Assembly (NCBI GenBank): GCA_003131925.1
Contig: PKWC01000078.1
Span: 255-10,390, forward strand
Length of the DNA stretch: 10,136 bases
DNA from: Alphaproteobacteria bacterium
GTDB lineage: Bacteria; Pseudomonadota; Alphaproteobacteria; Micropepsales; Micropepsaceae
Direction: 5' to 3'
This document shows, piece after piece, positions 1 through 7,172 of the stretch. Within the stretch, counting starts at the first letter, position 1. Each line of letters begins with the position of its first letter. Under the pieces are notes generated by a model. The model searched no databases. It was not told the DNA's origin and saw nothing but the letters and a program-made list of their open reading frames with translations. Made by a program: the position numbers and the translations under genes.

Positions 1-369
1 GGCGCCGCGATCGAGCGCGAGCCACTCGACACACCCCCTTCCATGCGCGCGGTCGCTGCCGACGAAAAAGAGGCGCTGCGGCCTCAGAAAGATGTCGAGG
101 TGCTGCTCCGTCTCGAAAACAATCTCAAGCTTCGCGCTCTGCAGGCGAGCGAGCACGGGCGCGCGCTGGAGATTGCCAAGCGGATGGTCCTCATTGCGCC
201 ACGCCATCCCGATCTGTGGATTGACCTTGCCCGCCTTAATGAAACCGCGGGCGCGCTTGGCGCCGCGCAGAAGGCGTACGAAGCATGCCTGACATTGGCC
301 CGGCCGGGAGTGCCGCTTCACAACGAGGCCGCCCTTGGACTACAGGGGCTCAAACGCCGCCTGAATTAG
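1..369 (+). CDS. SirB1-family transglutaminase-like/TPR protein, C-terminal part
   Basis: The frame is open from base 1 to the TAG at 367-369, giving 122 residues. The start and the catalytic-like transglutaminase core lie outside the window. The visible part contains a helix pair of the type LLRLENNLKLRAL, then two TPR-like helical repeats (ALEIAKRMVLIAPRHPDLW, and AGALGAAQKAYEACLTLA), ending in GLQGLKRRLN. This pattern (an NNLKLR stretch, two TPR units, final LN) matches the C-terminus of SirB1-family proteins, which carry a transglutaminase-like domain followed by TPRs and whose biochemical role is poorly defined. An internal ATG at 43 exists but there is no reason to start there, because the frame and family similarity continue upstream. 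gshB follows after 12 bp, so the two are probably co-transcribed. The family call rests on the C-terminal repeats only; a generic TPR protein remains possible. Confidence 0.7.
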   Translation, partial: GAAIEREPLDTPPSMRAVAADEKEALRPQKDVEVLLRLENNLKLRALQASEHGRALEIAKRMVLIAPRHPDLWIDLARLNETAGALGAAQKAYEACLTLARPGVPLHNEAALGLQGLKRRLN

Positions 370-381
370 GAGCCGCAGAGC

Positions 382-1332
382 TTGGCACTCACCGTCGCAA
401 TTCAGATGGATCCCATCGAGCGGATCGACATCGCGGGAGATTCGACGTTTGCGCTGGCGCTGGAAGCGCAGAACCGCGGACACGTACTGGTGTACTACGG
501 ACCGCGCGACCTTTCGTTTCGGGACGGCGTCGTCAGCGCGCGCGTGAGATCGCTCGCGGTACGCAACGAACGTGGCAATCACTTCACCCTCGGTCCCGCC
601 AATCTCTGGAGCCTCGGGCGGGTGCAGGTCGTGCTCATGCGGCAGGACCCGCCATTCGACATGGCCTATATCACGGCCACACACTTGCTTGAGCGACTTG
701 CGCCTGGAACGCTCGTAGTCAATGACCCCTTCCACGTCAGAAACGCACCCGAAAAACTGTTTGTTACGCTGTTCGGGAATTTCATGCCGCCCACGCTCAT
801 TACCAGCGACCGGGAGGAGATTCGCCGTTTCCGCGCGGAGCACCGCGATATGATATTGAAGCCCCTCTACGGCAACGGCGGGACCGGCGTATTTCGCATC
901 AAGGAAGACGACGAAAATCTCGGTGCGCTGCTGGAGATGTTCACGCAGCTGTATCGCGAGCCGGTCATCGTCCAACGCTACGTTCCGGAAGTCCGCAAAG
1001 GCGACAAACGAATCATTCTGGTGGACGGCGTCTTCGCCGGCGCCATCAACCGCGTTCCCGCACCGGGCGAAGCTCGATCGAATCTGCACGTCGGAGGCAG
1101 GCCTGAGCCTGCAACGCTGAGCGAGCAGGAAACGCGGATGTGCGACGCGCTTGGCCCCGAATTGCAGAAGAGGGGTCTCATCTTCGCGGGAATCGACGTC
1201 ATTGGAGGTTATCTGACGGAAGTGAACGTCACCTCCCCGACCGGTATCCAGGAAATCCGGCGCTTCGGCGGCGCCGATATTGCGAAGCTGATTTGGGATG
1301 CGATCGAGCGCCGGCTCGGTCGGGGCCCTTGA
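382..1332 (+). CDS. gshB: Glutathione synthetase
   Basis: GshB is the cytosolic ATP-grasp ligase that joins gamma-glutamylcysteine and glycine to make glutathione, the second step of glutathione synthesis. The product is 316 residues, the same length as the E. coli enzyme. The N-terminal substrate domain shows MDPIE (9-13) and GDSTFAL (19-25). MRQDPPFDMAYITATHLLE lies at 86-104. The ATP-grasp domain shows ILKPLYGNGGTGVFRI (158-173), the flexible glycine-rich ATP loop, then GDKRIILVDG (207-216) and EVNVTSPTG (280-288), whose Glu and Asn are the expected Mg ligands. I take the TTG at 382 as start: AGGAG lies at 368-372, nine bases upstream, and the leading MALTVAIQ is what alphaproteobacterial homologues carry before MDPIE. 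The in-frame ATG at 406 would remove the first beta strand. It ends 9 bp from the convergent olsB-like gene. No key residue is missing. Confidence 0.97.
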   Translation: MALTVAIQMDPIERIDIAGDSTFALALEAQNRGHVLVYYGPRDLSFRDGVVSARVRSLAVRNERGNHFTLGPANLWSLGRVQVVLMRQDPPFDMAYITATHLLERLAPGTLVVNDPFHVRNAPEKLFVTLFGNFMPPTLITSDREEIRRFRAEHRDMILKPLYGNGGTGVFRIKEDDENLGALLEMFTQLYREPVIVQRYVPEVRKGDKRIILVDGVFAGAINRVPAPGEARSNLHVGGRPEPATLSEQETRMCDALGPELQKRGLIFAGIDVIGGYLTEVNVTSPTGIQEIRRFGGADIAKLIWDAIERRLGRGP

Positions 1333-1341
1333 CGAAGCAGC

Positions 1342-2199
1342 CTAGCGCACCGCGGCAAAACGGTGCTGATAGCGCAAATCCATTTTTGCGACCGGCAAGT
1401 AGATTAACACATCGGTCGTGCCGAATTGTCGGTCGATGACGGCTCCGTCGCCGATTTCTGCGCCCGCCCGTAGATAACCTTTGATCAAGGGCGGCAACGT
1501 CCTTCGCGCTTCGCGCAGATCGATTGCCTCTTTGGGCATGCGGTTCATCGGCACGTACAATTCGCTGCGAGCGCGCACAGGCGTCGATTGCATCGCGTGA
1601 TGATGGTGCAAGTAGGAAAGGGGAAGCGCCAGTGCGTCGGGATCGGTTCCGTGAAGAGATGCGCAACCGAACAAAGTATCTATCGAAAACCGCGTGACGT
1701 ATACCATCACGCCCCGCCAGAGGAGCTGCAACGTCGCCGGCCTGGCGCGGTAGCTCTTGAGCACGCAGGAGCGTCCGAGTTCCAGGAACCGCGCTCCCGC
1801 CGAGACATTCGCGAGCAGGTTCGAAATGTTGTATTCCCCGGACGTGTAGAAGCCACCGGCGCGCCGTGCGTCCACGTCTCGCATGAGCCGATATGTTCCC
1901 ACGACCGCGGGCTGTCCGACCTCGTCCGTGGTGGCACGGTCGACGACAAGAACGTGATCGCAATAGGTGTCGAAACGGTCGAAGTCGCGCCGATGTTCGC
2001 GCATGGCGGGGCTTGGGACGGCGGACATTTCCTCGTAGAAAACCCGATAGCGCAGCCTTTGAGCCGCCTCGACTTCAGGCTCGGTTTCCGCCAACCGGAC
2101 TTCCAGGGATCCGGATGTTGCGAGAACCGGCCATTGTTCGAGGACGCCTTCAAATGCGCCCGGTTCGTGTACGTTGACCACTCTCGGCGCCACCTTCAC
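1342..2199 (-). CDS. olsB: OlsB-like L-ornithine N(alpha)-acyltransferase (GNAT fold)
   Basis: OlsB transfers a 3-hydroxyacyl group from acyl carrier protein to the alpha-amino group of ornithine, making lyso-ornithine lipid, the precursor of a phosphorus-free membrane lipid. The product is 285 residues, close to rhizobial OlsB. Family landmarks are LRYRVFYEEM (49-58), FDTYCDHVLVVD (76-87), VGTYRLMR (100-107), ELGRSCV (140-146) and a C-terminal block from LPPLIKGYLRAGAEIG to GDGAVID and the TTDVLI strand (235-266). This is the architecture of the OlsB/hemolysin-like acyltransferases (COG3176). The GTG start at 2197-2199 is uncertain: no good ribosome site precedes it and a second GTG follows two codons later. 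The frame is closed upstream by a TGA at 2242-2244. The partner O-acyltransferase OlsA is not in the window. A related N-acyl amino acid synthase with another amino acid as substrate is the main alternative. Confidence 0.78.
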   Translation of the reverse strand: MKVAPRVVNVHEPGAFEGVLEQWPVLATSGSLEVRLAETEPEVEAAQRLRYRVFYEEMSAVPSPAMREHRRDFDRFDTYCDHVLVVDRATTDEVGQPAVVGTYRLMRDVDARRAGGFYTSGEYNISNLLANVSAGARFLELGRSCVLKSYRARPATLQLLWRGVMVYVTRFSIDTLFGCASLHGTDPDALALPLSYLHHHHAMQSTPVRARSELYVPMNRMPKEAIDLREARRTLPPLIKGYLRAGAEIGDGAVIDRQFGTTDVLIYLPVAKMDLRYQHRFAAVR

Positions 2200-2326
2200 A
2201 CGCAGCGTTCGCCAGCGCAGCGAAAGGCCCTGCTGTCGGGCTCAATCGTACAGACGCGCTCGCTTTCGTGCAAACAGCCCGAAGTCACGAATGACCGCGG
2301 ATCGGCGGCCCCTCCTAAGTGAGCAC
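2200..2326. other. 127-bp gap between ampG and the olsB-like gene
   Basis: This spacer lies between two minus-strand genes, so olsB may be read through from ampG or from its own promoter here. Three things are visible, none decisive. A strong Shine-Dalgarno-like AGGAGG (minus strand, about 2311-2316) has no ATG, GTG or TTG at usable distance. TTCGTG (2265-2270) and CACGAA (2286-2291) form a 6-bp inverted repeat with a 15-nt loop and no T-tract, too weak to call a terminator. CGGTCAT (minus strand, 2291-2297) matches six of seven bases of a Pho-box half-site, but no second half-site follows at the 11-bp phase. No small gene is supported. Confidence 0.4.
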
Positions 2327-3646
2327 CTACGCAGGCGCATCTTGGCGCGCCGCCAAAATCCCAAAAAGAATGATCGCAGGAATGCCGAGCGCCCCGGCTC
2401 CGATAAAAAAGATCTCATAGGCCTGCATTAAGCCCCCATGCGCCGCCAAGCCTTCGACGACGAACCCTGTGGAGCCTTTCAGGATCTTGCCCGGCCAGGT
2501 GTAGGCCGAACTCAACAGCGCATATTGCGTCGCGGTGTAGCCTAGGCTCGTCAGGCTCGACATGTAGGCAACGAGGGCGACGCCCGCAAAACTGATACTA
2601 AAATTGTCCGCAATCATCACCGCGGCAAACAACAGCGGATCGGGATTCCTGATGGCCAGAAGTGCAAAGGCGGCGATGGCGAGTCCCTGAAGCAGGCCAC
2701 CTGCAATCAGCGCGCGCATATAGCCGAAGCGCACCGCGCAGGCGCCGCCCGCAGCGATTCCGAGGAAAACGGCGACCACGCCGACGGTGCCGCGCACCGC
2801 ACCCACATAGTCCTTTGAGAGACCGATGTCGTGATAGAACGGGTTGGTAATCGGGCCCCGTAAGAAATCCGGCAGGCGATAGAGGCTGATCGCGGCGAGC
2901 ATCAGGAGCGCCGTCCAGCCATAGGTTCGAAAGAAGAGCCCGAAAGGCCCCCAGACCGCATCGAGAAATCCGCGCGCCGACCAGAGCGGCGCCTGCGCGG
3001 CCTTGCTGTCGATAATTTCATCGGCTTTCGCGGGTTCGGTAGCGACAAGCGTCGCGAAAAGGCCCACCAGCATCGCCACGGCGCAGGCAATATAAGAGGG
3101 CTGCCAGCCAAGATGCGCAGCCGCGATCAGAATGAGCGCGTCGGTCGCAAGGAATGCGATGCGGTAGCCGAGCTGATAGGCGGAAGTCAGGAGCTTGAGT
3201 TCTTCGTCCCCTGCCGAAATTTCAATGCGCCAGGCATCTATGACCGTATCCTGCGTGGCGGAGGCGAAGGCGACCAGGAGCGCCAGTGCACCGACCAGAA
3301 TAAGATTGTCCGCCCGGGTCTCAAGCGCCATCAGAAGAATCCCCGCGGCCAGAATCGCCTGGGACAGGAGCATCCACGCGCGCCTTCGTCCCAGCCGGCC
3401 GAGCAGAGGCGGGCTTGTGCGGTCGATGATGGGCGCCCAAAGGAATTTCAACGAATAGGCAAGGCCCACCCAAGAAATGAAGGTGATTGCCGCAAGCGAT
3501 GTGCCTTCGTCGCGCAGCCAGTAGCCGAGTGTATTGCCCGTCAACAGGAACGGGAGTCCTGACGAGAAGCCGAGCGCGAGCATGACAAGCACGCGAGGTT
3601 CCAGATAGGATTTGAAAGACGCGCGGCTGCGCGCGGGAACCGTCAT
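2327..3646 (-). CDS. ampG: AmpG-type muropeptide permease (MFS transporter)
   Basis: AmpG is the inner-membrane carrier that imports GlcNAc-anhydroMurNAc muropeptides from the periplasm for peptidoglycan recycling; in many bacteria the imported products also drive AmpR-controlled beta-lactamase induction. The product is 439 residues with many hydrophobic spans. The hallmark N-terminus is present: YLEPRVLVMLALGFSSGLPF (14-33), then NTLGYWLRDEG (38-48) and LKFLWAPIIDR (66-76), followed by LGRRRAW (85-91), the cytoplasmic loop basic motif, and TQDTVIDAWRIE (131-142). I start at the ATG at 3644-3646, whose ATGA overlaps the kinase TGA, rather than at a codon 36 residues upstream: the extra segment lies wholly inside the kinase C-terminus, is arginine-rich and does not look like AmpG. 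No clear ribosome site precedes the ATG, so translation is probably coupled to the kinase. The substrate is assigned from the family. Confidence 0.88.
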   Translation of the reverse strand: MTVPARSRASFKSYLEPRVLVMLALGFSSGLPFLLTGNTLGYWLRDEGTSLAAITFISWVGLAYSLKFLWAPIIDRTSPPLLGRLGRRRAWMLLSQAILAAGILLMALETRADNLILVGALALLVAFASATQDTVIDAWRIEISAGDEELKLLTSAYQLGYRIAFLATDALILIAAAHLGWQPSYIACAVAMLVGLFATLVATEPAKADEIIDSKAAQAPLWSARGFLDAVWGPFGLFFRTYGWTALLMLAAISLYRLPDFLRGPITNPFYHDIGLSKDYVGAVRGTVGVVAVFLGIAAGGACAVRFGYMRALIAGGLLQGLAIAAFALLAIRNPDPLLFAAVMIADNFSISFAGVALVAYMSSLTSLGYTATQYALLSSAYTWPGKILKGSTGFVVEGLAAHGGLMQAYEIFFIGAGALGIPAIILFGILAARQDAPA

Positions 3647-5862
3647 TCGGCGGCTTCGCGCGCGCCGTCCGGGAACAGTCTCGCAATCATGGCATCGAGC
3701 TCCGCCGGAGCGATCGGCTTGGTAATGAAACCATCCATGCCTGCGTCCTGGCAAGCCTGACGCCTGGTGTCCATGGCGTCCGCCGTGATCGCGACAATGG
3801 GCGTTGACGGCAGGGACAAGGTGAATTCGGTTGCCCGGATGCGTCGCGCGGTTTCGATACCGTCCAGACCTGGCATATGAAGATCCGTAAGCAGAATGTC
3901 GAACCGTTCTGCTCTCAGGGCTGCGACGGCGTCTTCGCCCGACGTCACCTCGGTGACGAGATGTCCGCGGCGCCGCAGCAACTCGCGCGTCAGCAATGCG
4001 TTGATCGGGTTGTCCTCCGCAACAAGAATGCGAAGCGTGCGGCCCGCGCTGCAGGCAGCGGCCGCATCGGGCTGCGGGAATTCGCCGTGCGGTGCGTGAT
4101 CGATTGCCTGCGCGTCCGGTTCCGCCAATATGCGATTGACCAGCGACGCCTGCCGAATTGGCTTCACGAGATATGAGGAGAAGCCCGTGTTCCTCAACTC
4201 CTCCAGGTTGCTGCGCGCAGCCGGCGTCAGCATCACGATCGAGCGGCTTATACCCCCAGGCAGAGCCGCCAATTCGACTTCGCTTGATGTGCCGGCGTCA
4301 ATAAGAACCGCGTCGATGGCAACGGGCGGTGCATTCTCATTGGCGCCTACGGACGCGAGAGGCACAACCTCGCCGCCAGCAGACTCGATCTGTGCCGTAA
4401 GGCTTTCGTGCAGCATCGGGTTGCCGGTGACAATAGCGGCACGAGTGTGGGAAAGCCGTACGCCGTCACCCGCCGGCGCTTTGCACAGAATCGGCGCCGG
4501 CACGGTGAACCAGAATATGCTACCGCCATCGGGGGCGGCCTCCATGCCGATGGCGCCGTCCATCGCTTCGACGAGCCTCTTGCAGATGGCAAGCCCGAGG
4601 CCCGAACCTCCGAACTTGCGTGCGTGGGTGGAGTCCGCCTGCACGAACTCCTTGAAAATATCATGCTGCTTCCTGGCGGGCACGCCGACCCCCGTGTCGC
4701 GTATCTCAAAGCGCAGGGTGCGCCTTGCGAAATCCTCGACGGGTCGCACGTCCACCCGAACTCCACCCCGCTCCGTAAACTTGACGGCGTTGCCGACCAG
4801 GTTCGTCAGTATTTGTCTCAGCCTCATGCCGTCTGCGCGGACCAGGACGGGGGTCTCCGGCGCAATCACGGCGGCAACTTCGATCGCCTTGCCGTGGGCA
4901 CGAGGCGCCAGCAATTCAATCACTGACTCGGTCAGGCGGCGGATATCGACCTCATCCTGATCAAGAGCAACGGTTCCCGATTCGATTCTGGAAAAATCGA
5001 GAATCTCTTCGATCAGCGACAGCAGGGCTTCTCCCGACTGCCGAATTGCTTCGGCATAGCTTCCTTGCTCTGGCGACATTTTTGTTTCCAGAAGCAGTCT
5101 CGCCATTCCCAGCACACCGTTCATCGGCGTGCGAATTTCGTGACTCATCGCCGCGAGAAATCCCGATTTGGCGCGGTTTGCTGCTTCCGCCCGATCGCGT
5201 GCCTCGGTCAGGGCGTCTTCAAGAGCTTTTCGCTCCGTAATATCGCGTCCGACGCTTTGAACCTCGATCAATCGTCCGGTTGCATCGCGAACTGCATAGT
5301 CTTCCCATGCAATCCACCTCCAGCCATAAATCGTGCGCAAATTCTGATCGTAGCGCGTTCGCGGACCGCCGTTGCCGCGTCCGTCAAAGCTTCCAAACAC
5401 AGGTGTCCCGCTGTCACAACGGGACTCCGGCGCGAAAGGATTGCCGAGGTTGTCTTTCGGATCGAGTCCGAACAGCCGGAAGAAAGCATTGTTGCCATAG
5501 GTCAGCCGACCGTCGGGCGTACGGCGAAAGACCGAATCTTCCTGCGCGTCAACCAACCCCTTGAAGCGAATTTCATTCTCGCGCGCTTGCGCGTTCATGG
5601 CCGACACGGCGTTGACGGTCTGCTCGAGCTCCGCGATGAAGCGCCGGAGATCGGACAAGCGTGCTTCGAGCGCGAGACGGCCCGCCCGTGCGTCCAGCAA
5701 CGCGAGAACCATTCCGAGCGTGGCGATCGCGGCAGCCGCACCGCCAAGCCATGGCGATGAGGACGTGAGCCCGCCATGGATGGCGGTATCTGCCATCGAC
5801 ATGGCGGCGACGGCGACGAGGCACGCGCCAAGAACGAGCTTGGCGGTACGCCAGGGCGGCAT
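3643..5862 (-). CDS. Membrane-bound PAS hybrid sensor histidine kinase/response regulator
   Basis: This 739-residue kinase has two predicted N-terminal membrane spans (about 8-24 and 37-56) with a short periplasmic loop, a coiled-coil-like segment (59-95), a PAS/PAC sensor (about 96-212, ending SVGRDITERK), and a HisKA domain with the H-box FLAAMSHEIRTPMNG, phospho-acceptor His241. The HATPase domain has the N-box NLVGNAVKF (354-362), DTGVG (389-393) and GGSGLGLA (418-425). Next is a degenerate receiver-like domain (about 473-580), then a canonical receiver (610-730) with E616/D617, phospho-acceptor Asp660 (LLTDLHMPG), Thr693 and Lys715. No Hpt domain is present, so phosphate would pass to a separate phosphotransferase or regulator. 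The ATG is well supported by AGGAG eight bases upstream (5871-5875 on the other strand). It is divergent from pstS and coupled to ampG. The signal it detects is unknown. It is not PhoR: PhoR normally lacks receiver domains. Confidence 0.93.
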   Translation of the reverse strand: MPPWRTAKLVLGACLVAVAAMSMADTAIHGGLTSSSPWLGGAAAAIATLGMVLALLDARAGRLALEARLSDLRRFIAELEQTVNAVSAMNAQARENEIRFKGLVDAQEDSVFRRTPDGRLTYGNNAFFRLFGLDPKDNLGNPFAPESRCDSGTPVFGSFDGRGNGGPRTRYDQNLRTIYGWRWIAWEDYAVRDATGRLIEVQSVGRDITERKALEDALTEARDRAEAANRAKSGFLAAMSHEIRTPMNGVLGMARLLLETKMSPEQGSYAEAIRQSGEALLSLIEEILDFSRIESGTVALDQDEVDIRRLTESVIELLAPRAHGKAIEVAAVIAPETPVLVRADGMRLRQILTNLVGNAVKFTERGGVRVDVRPVEDFARRTLRFEIRDTGVGVPARKQHDIFKEFVQADSTHARKFGGSGLGLAICKRLVEAMDGAIGMEAAPDGGSIFWFTVPAPILCKAPAGDGVRLSHTRAAIVTGNPMLHESLTAQIESAGGEVVPLASVGANENAPPVAIDAVLIDAGTSSEVELAALPGGISRSIVMLTPAARSNLEELRNTGFSSYLVKPIRQASLVNRILAEPDAQAIDHAPHGEFPQPDAAAACSAGRTLRILVAEDNPINALLTRELLRRRGHLVTEVTSGEDAVAALRAERFDILLTDLHMPGLDGIETARRIRATEFTLSLPSTPIVAITADAMDTRRQACQDAGMDGFITKPIAPAELDAMIARLFPDGAREAAE

Positions 5863-5969
5863 GCGGAGCTCTCCTAATCCGCCTGGATTGAAATATCATC
5901 TGCATTGCCAAAGGCTTAATTGAAACGAAGACTCGAAGTCCCGTGCACGCCCCGGCGGCAGCGTCGGCC

Positions 5970-5998
5970 ATGTCATAAAAGCTTCGCAAAACTGTGAT
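5970..5998 (+). promoter_or_regulatory. Pho-box-like PhoB binding array upstream of pstS
   Basis: Three 7-mers stand at an exact 11-bp period: ATGTCAT (5970-5976), GCTTCGC (5981-5987) and CTGTGAT (5992-5998), each pair split by the same AAAA spacer (5977-5980 and 5988-5991). The established Pho box is CTGTCAT repeated every 11 bp with AT-rich 4-bp spacers. The outer units match it at six of seven bases; the middle one at only two. Orientation and position fit activation of pstS by PhoB under phosphate limitation. The weak middle unit is the main reason for caution. No strong -10 box follows at the usual distance. Confidence 0.65.
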
Positions 5999-6013
5999 GG
6001 ACGTTGCACCGAA

Positions 6014-6030
6014 GCGCGAGCTTATCGCGC
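6014..6030. repeat. Short palindrome in the pstS promoter or leader
   Basis: GCGCGA (6014-6019) and TCGCGC (6025-6030) are perfect inverted repeats around a 5-nt centre. This could be an operator half-site pair or a small hairpin at the 5' end of the pstS mRNA. In GC-rich DNA a 6-bp repeat of this kind can arise by chance, so no role is assigned. Confidence 0.35.
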
Positions 6031-6117
6031 AAAGCGTCCACAGGGGGGATCAGGCCGGGGAACAGCCTGCTGGCGCCCGTTTGCGATTCGCCGCTGCACA
6101 AGCCGAGAGGGGATTCC

Positions 6118-7158
6118 ATGAATTCGAACTTGCATCGTCTGGCGGGCATCCTGGCCGGGGCGCTGCTGGCCTGCGCCTCGAACGGTGCGTTTGCCGCAGA
6201 TATTTCAGGGGCCGGCGCGACCTTTCCTTACCCGGTCTACGCAAAATGGGCCGAAGCCTATCGGGCGAAGACCGGCGTCGGCCTCAATTACCAATCGATC
6301 GGGTCAGGCGGAGGCATCGCGCAAATCAAAGCCAAGACCGTAACCTTCGGGGCGAGCGACGCGCCTCTTAAACCTGCAGACGTCGAGTCGTCCGGCCTCG
6401 TCCAATTCCCGACCGTCGTGGGTGGCGATGTGCCTGTCGTCAATCTCCCCGGCATTCGCGCTGGCGAAATCGTGCTCGACGGGCCCACGCTTGCAAACAT
6501 CTATCTCGGCCACATTACCAAATGGAATGATGCGGCCATCAAGAAACTCAACCCGAATGTGAACCTTCCCGGTCAGGCCATTGCGGTCGTCCACCGTTCC
6601 GACGGTTCCGGCACGACTTTCATATTCGTCAACTATCTCTCGAAAGTGAGCCCGGATTGGGCGAAGAATGTGGGAGCTGCGACTTCGGTCGAATGGCCTG
6701 TGGGCATAGGCGCCAAAGGGAACGAAGGCGTGGCGGGCAACGTTGCACAAACCGGCGGCGCGATTGGGTACGTCGAATATGCATACGCCACGCAAAACCA
6801 TCTCACCTACCTTCGTATGATCAACAAGGATGGCGTCGCAATTGCCCCGTCCGCAGCTAATTTCAAGGCCGCGGCGGCAAAGGCGGACTGGCTGAGCGCG
6901 CCGGACTTCTACCTCATCCTCACGCAGCAGTCGGGACACGATTCCTGGCCGATTACCGGTGCGACGTTCATTCTCCTGTACAAACACCCGCCGGATGCGG
7001 CGGCGGCAAAGGAAGCATTGAAATTCTTTACCTGGGCGCATTCGCCGGAAGGCGACCGGCTTGCGGAGGGTCTGGACTACGTCCCGCTGCCGCCAAACGT
7101 CGTACAGGCCATCTCGAAGATGTGGCACGAAAAAATCGACGCCAACGCGGTTCCATGA
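6118..7158 (+). CDS. pstS: Periplasmic phosphate-binding protein PstS
   Basis: PstS captures phosphate in the periplasm and hands it to the PstCA channel. The product is 346 residues with a signal peptide: positive start, hydrophobic core (about 8-20) and a type I cleavage site after AFA (residue 26), giving mature ADISGAG. Residues that bind phosphate in the E. coli protein are all present: Thr35 and Phe36 (GAGATFPYP), Ser63 (IGSGGG), Asp81 (FGASDAPL), and Arg160, Ser164, Gly165 and Thr166 (RSDGSGT). I start at the ATG at 6118 because GAGAGGGGA precedes it and the signal peptide begins there; an upstream TTG at 6004 would add 38 residues unlike a signal peptide. No lipobox cysteine follows the signal, so it is soluble, not a lipoprotein. 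It is first in pstSCAB-phoU, behind a Pho-box-like array, and is followed by two hairpins that could let it be made in excess over the membrane parts. Confidence 0.97.
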   Translation: MNSNLHRLAGILAGALLACASNGAFAADISGAGATFPYPVYAKWAEAYRAKTGVGLNYQSIGSGGGIAQIKAKTVTFGASDAPLKPADVESSGLVQFPTVVGGDVPVVNLPGIRAGEIVLDGPTLANIYLGHITKWNDAAIKKLNPNVNLPGQAIAVVHRSDGSGTTFIFVNYLSKVSPDWAKNVGAATSVEWPVGIGAKGNEGVAGNVAQTGGAIGYVEYAYATQNHLTYLRMINKDGVAIAPSAANFKAAAAKADWLSAPDFYLILTQQSGHDSWPITGATFILLYKHPPDAAAAKEALKFFTWAHSPEGDRLAEGLDYVPLPPNVVQAISKMWHEKIDANAVP

Positions 7159-7172
7159 TGTCTACTCTGTGG

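Larger units (their letters stand above)
5863..6117. promoter_or_regulatory. Divergent control region between the hybrid kinase and pstS
   Basis: These 255 bp separate the divergent kinase and pstS genes. They hold the kinase ribosome site (5871-5875, read on the minus strand), an AT-richer stretch at about 5888-5930 that could carry the kinase promoter, the Pho-box-like array at 5970-5998, and a small palindrome at 6014-6030. A Shine-Dalgarno-like GAGAGGGGA at 6105-6113 sits just before the pstS ATG. I see no clear -10 box for pstS; CTTATC at 6021-6026 is only a weak candidate. The distance from the array to the pstS start (about 120 bp) implies a leader of perhaps 80-110 nt. Confidence 0.6.

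Noticed and set aside
340..1089. Long minus-strand open frame (249 codons) opposite gshB
   Set aside because: It mirrors the codon pattern of gshB on the other strand and its translation resembles no family. gshB is complete and certain.
1333..1341. Shared terminator between convergent gshB and the olsB-like gene
   Set aside because: Only 9 bp separate the stop codons and no stem-loop with a T-tract is visible; transcripts probably overlap.
2265..2291. Inverted repeat TTCGTG/CACGAA as terminator of ampG
   Set aside because: The stem is only 6 bp with a 15-nt loop and lacks a T-tract.
2200..2320. Possible small minus-strand gene after the AGGAGG at about 2311-2316
   Set aside because: There is no start codon within a usable distance. 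A 30-codon frame from the GTG at 2286-2288 overlaps the olsB start but is too far from the ribosome-site-like sequence and resembles nothing known.
1588..2322. Plus-strand open frame (244 codons) opposite the olsB-like gene
   Set aside because: Its composition is that of an antisense shadow in GC-rich DNA; the minus-strand frame has clear OlsB landmarks.
3647..3754. N-terminal extension of ampG by 36 codons
   Set aside because: The extra stretch falls inside the kinase coding end, is Arg/Gly/His-rich and is absent from AmpG proteins; the ATGA overlap start at 3646 is better.
4130..4960. Plus-strand open frame (276 codons) opposite the hybrid kinase
   Set aside because: It lies over the kinase ATPase and pseudo-receiver domains, is Ser/Thr/Arg-rich without domain signals, and has no supporting ribosome site.
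6004..6117. Upstream TTG start for pstS
   Set aside because: It would place 38 non-hydrophobic residues before a normal signal peptide; the ATG at 6118 has a ribosome site.
6304..7128. Minus-strand open frame (274 codons) opposite pstS
   Set aside because: It is an antisense shadow of pstS, which has all phosphate-binding residues.
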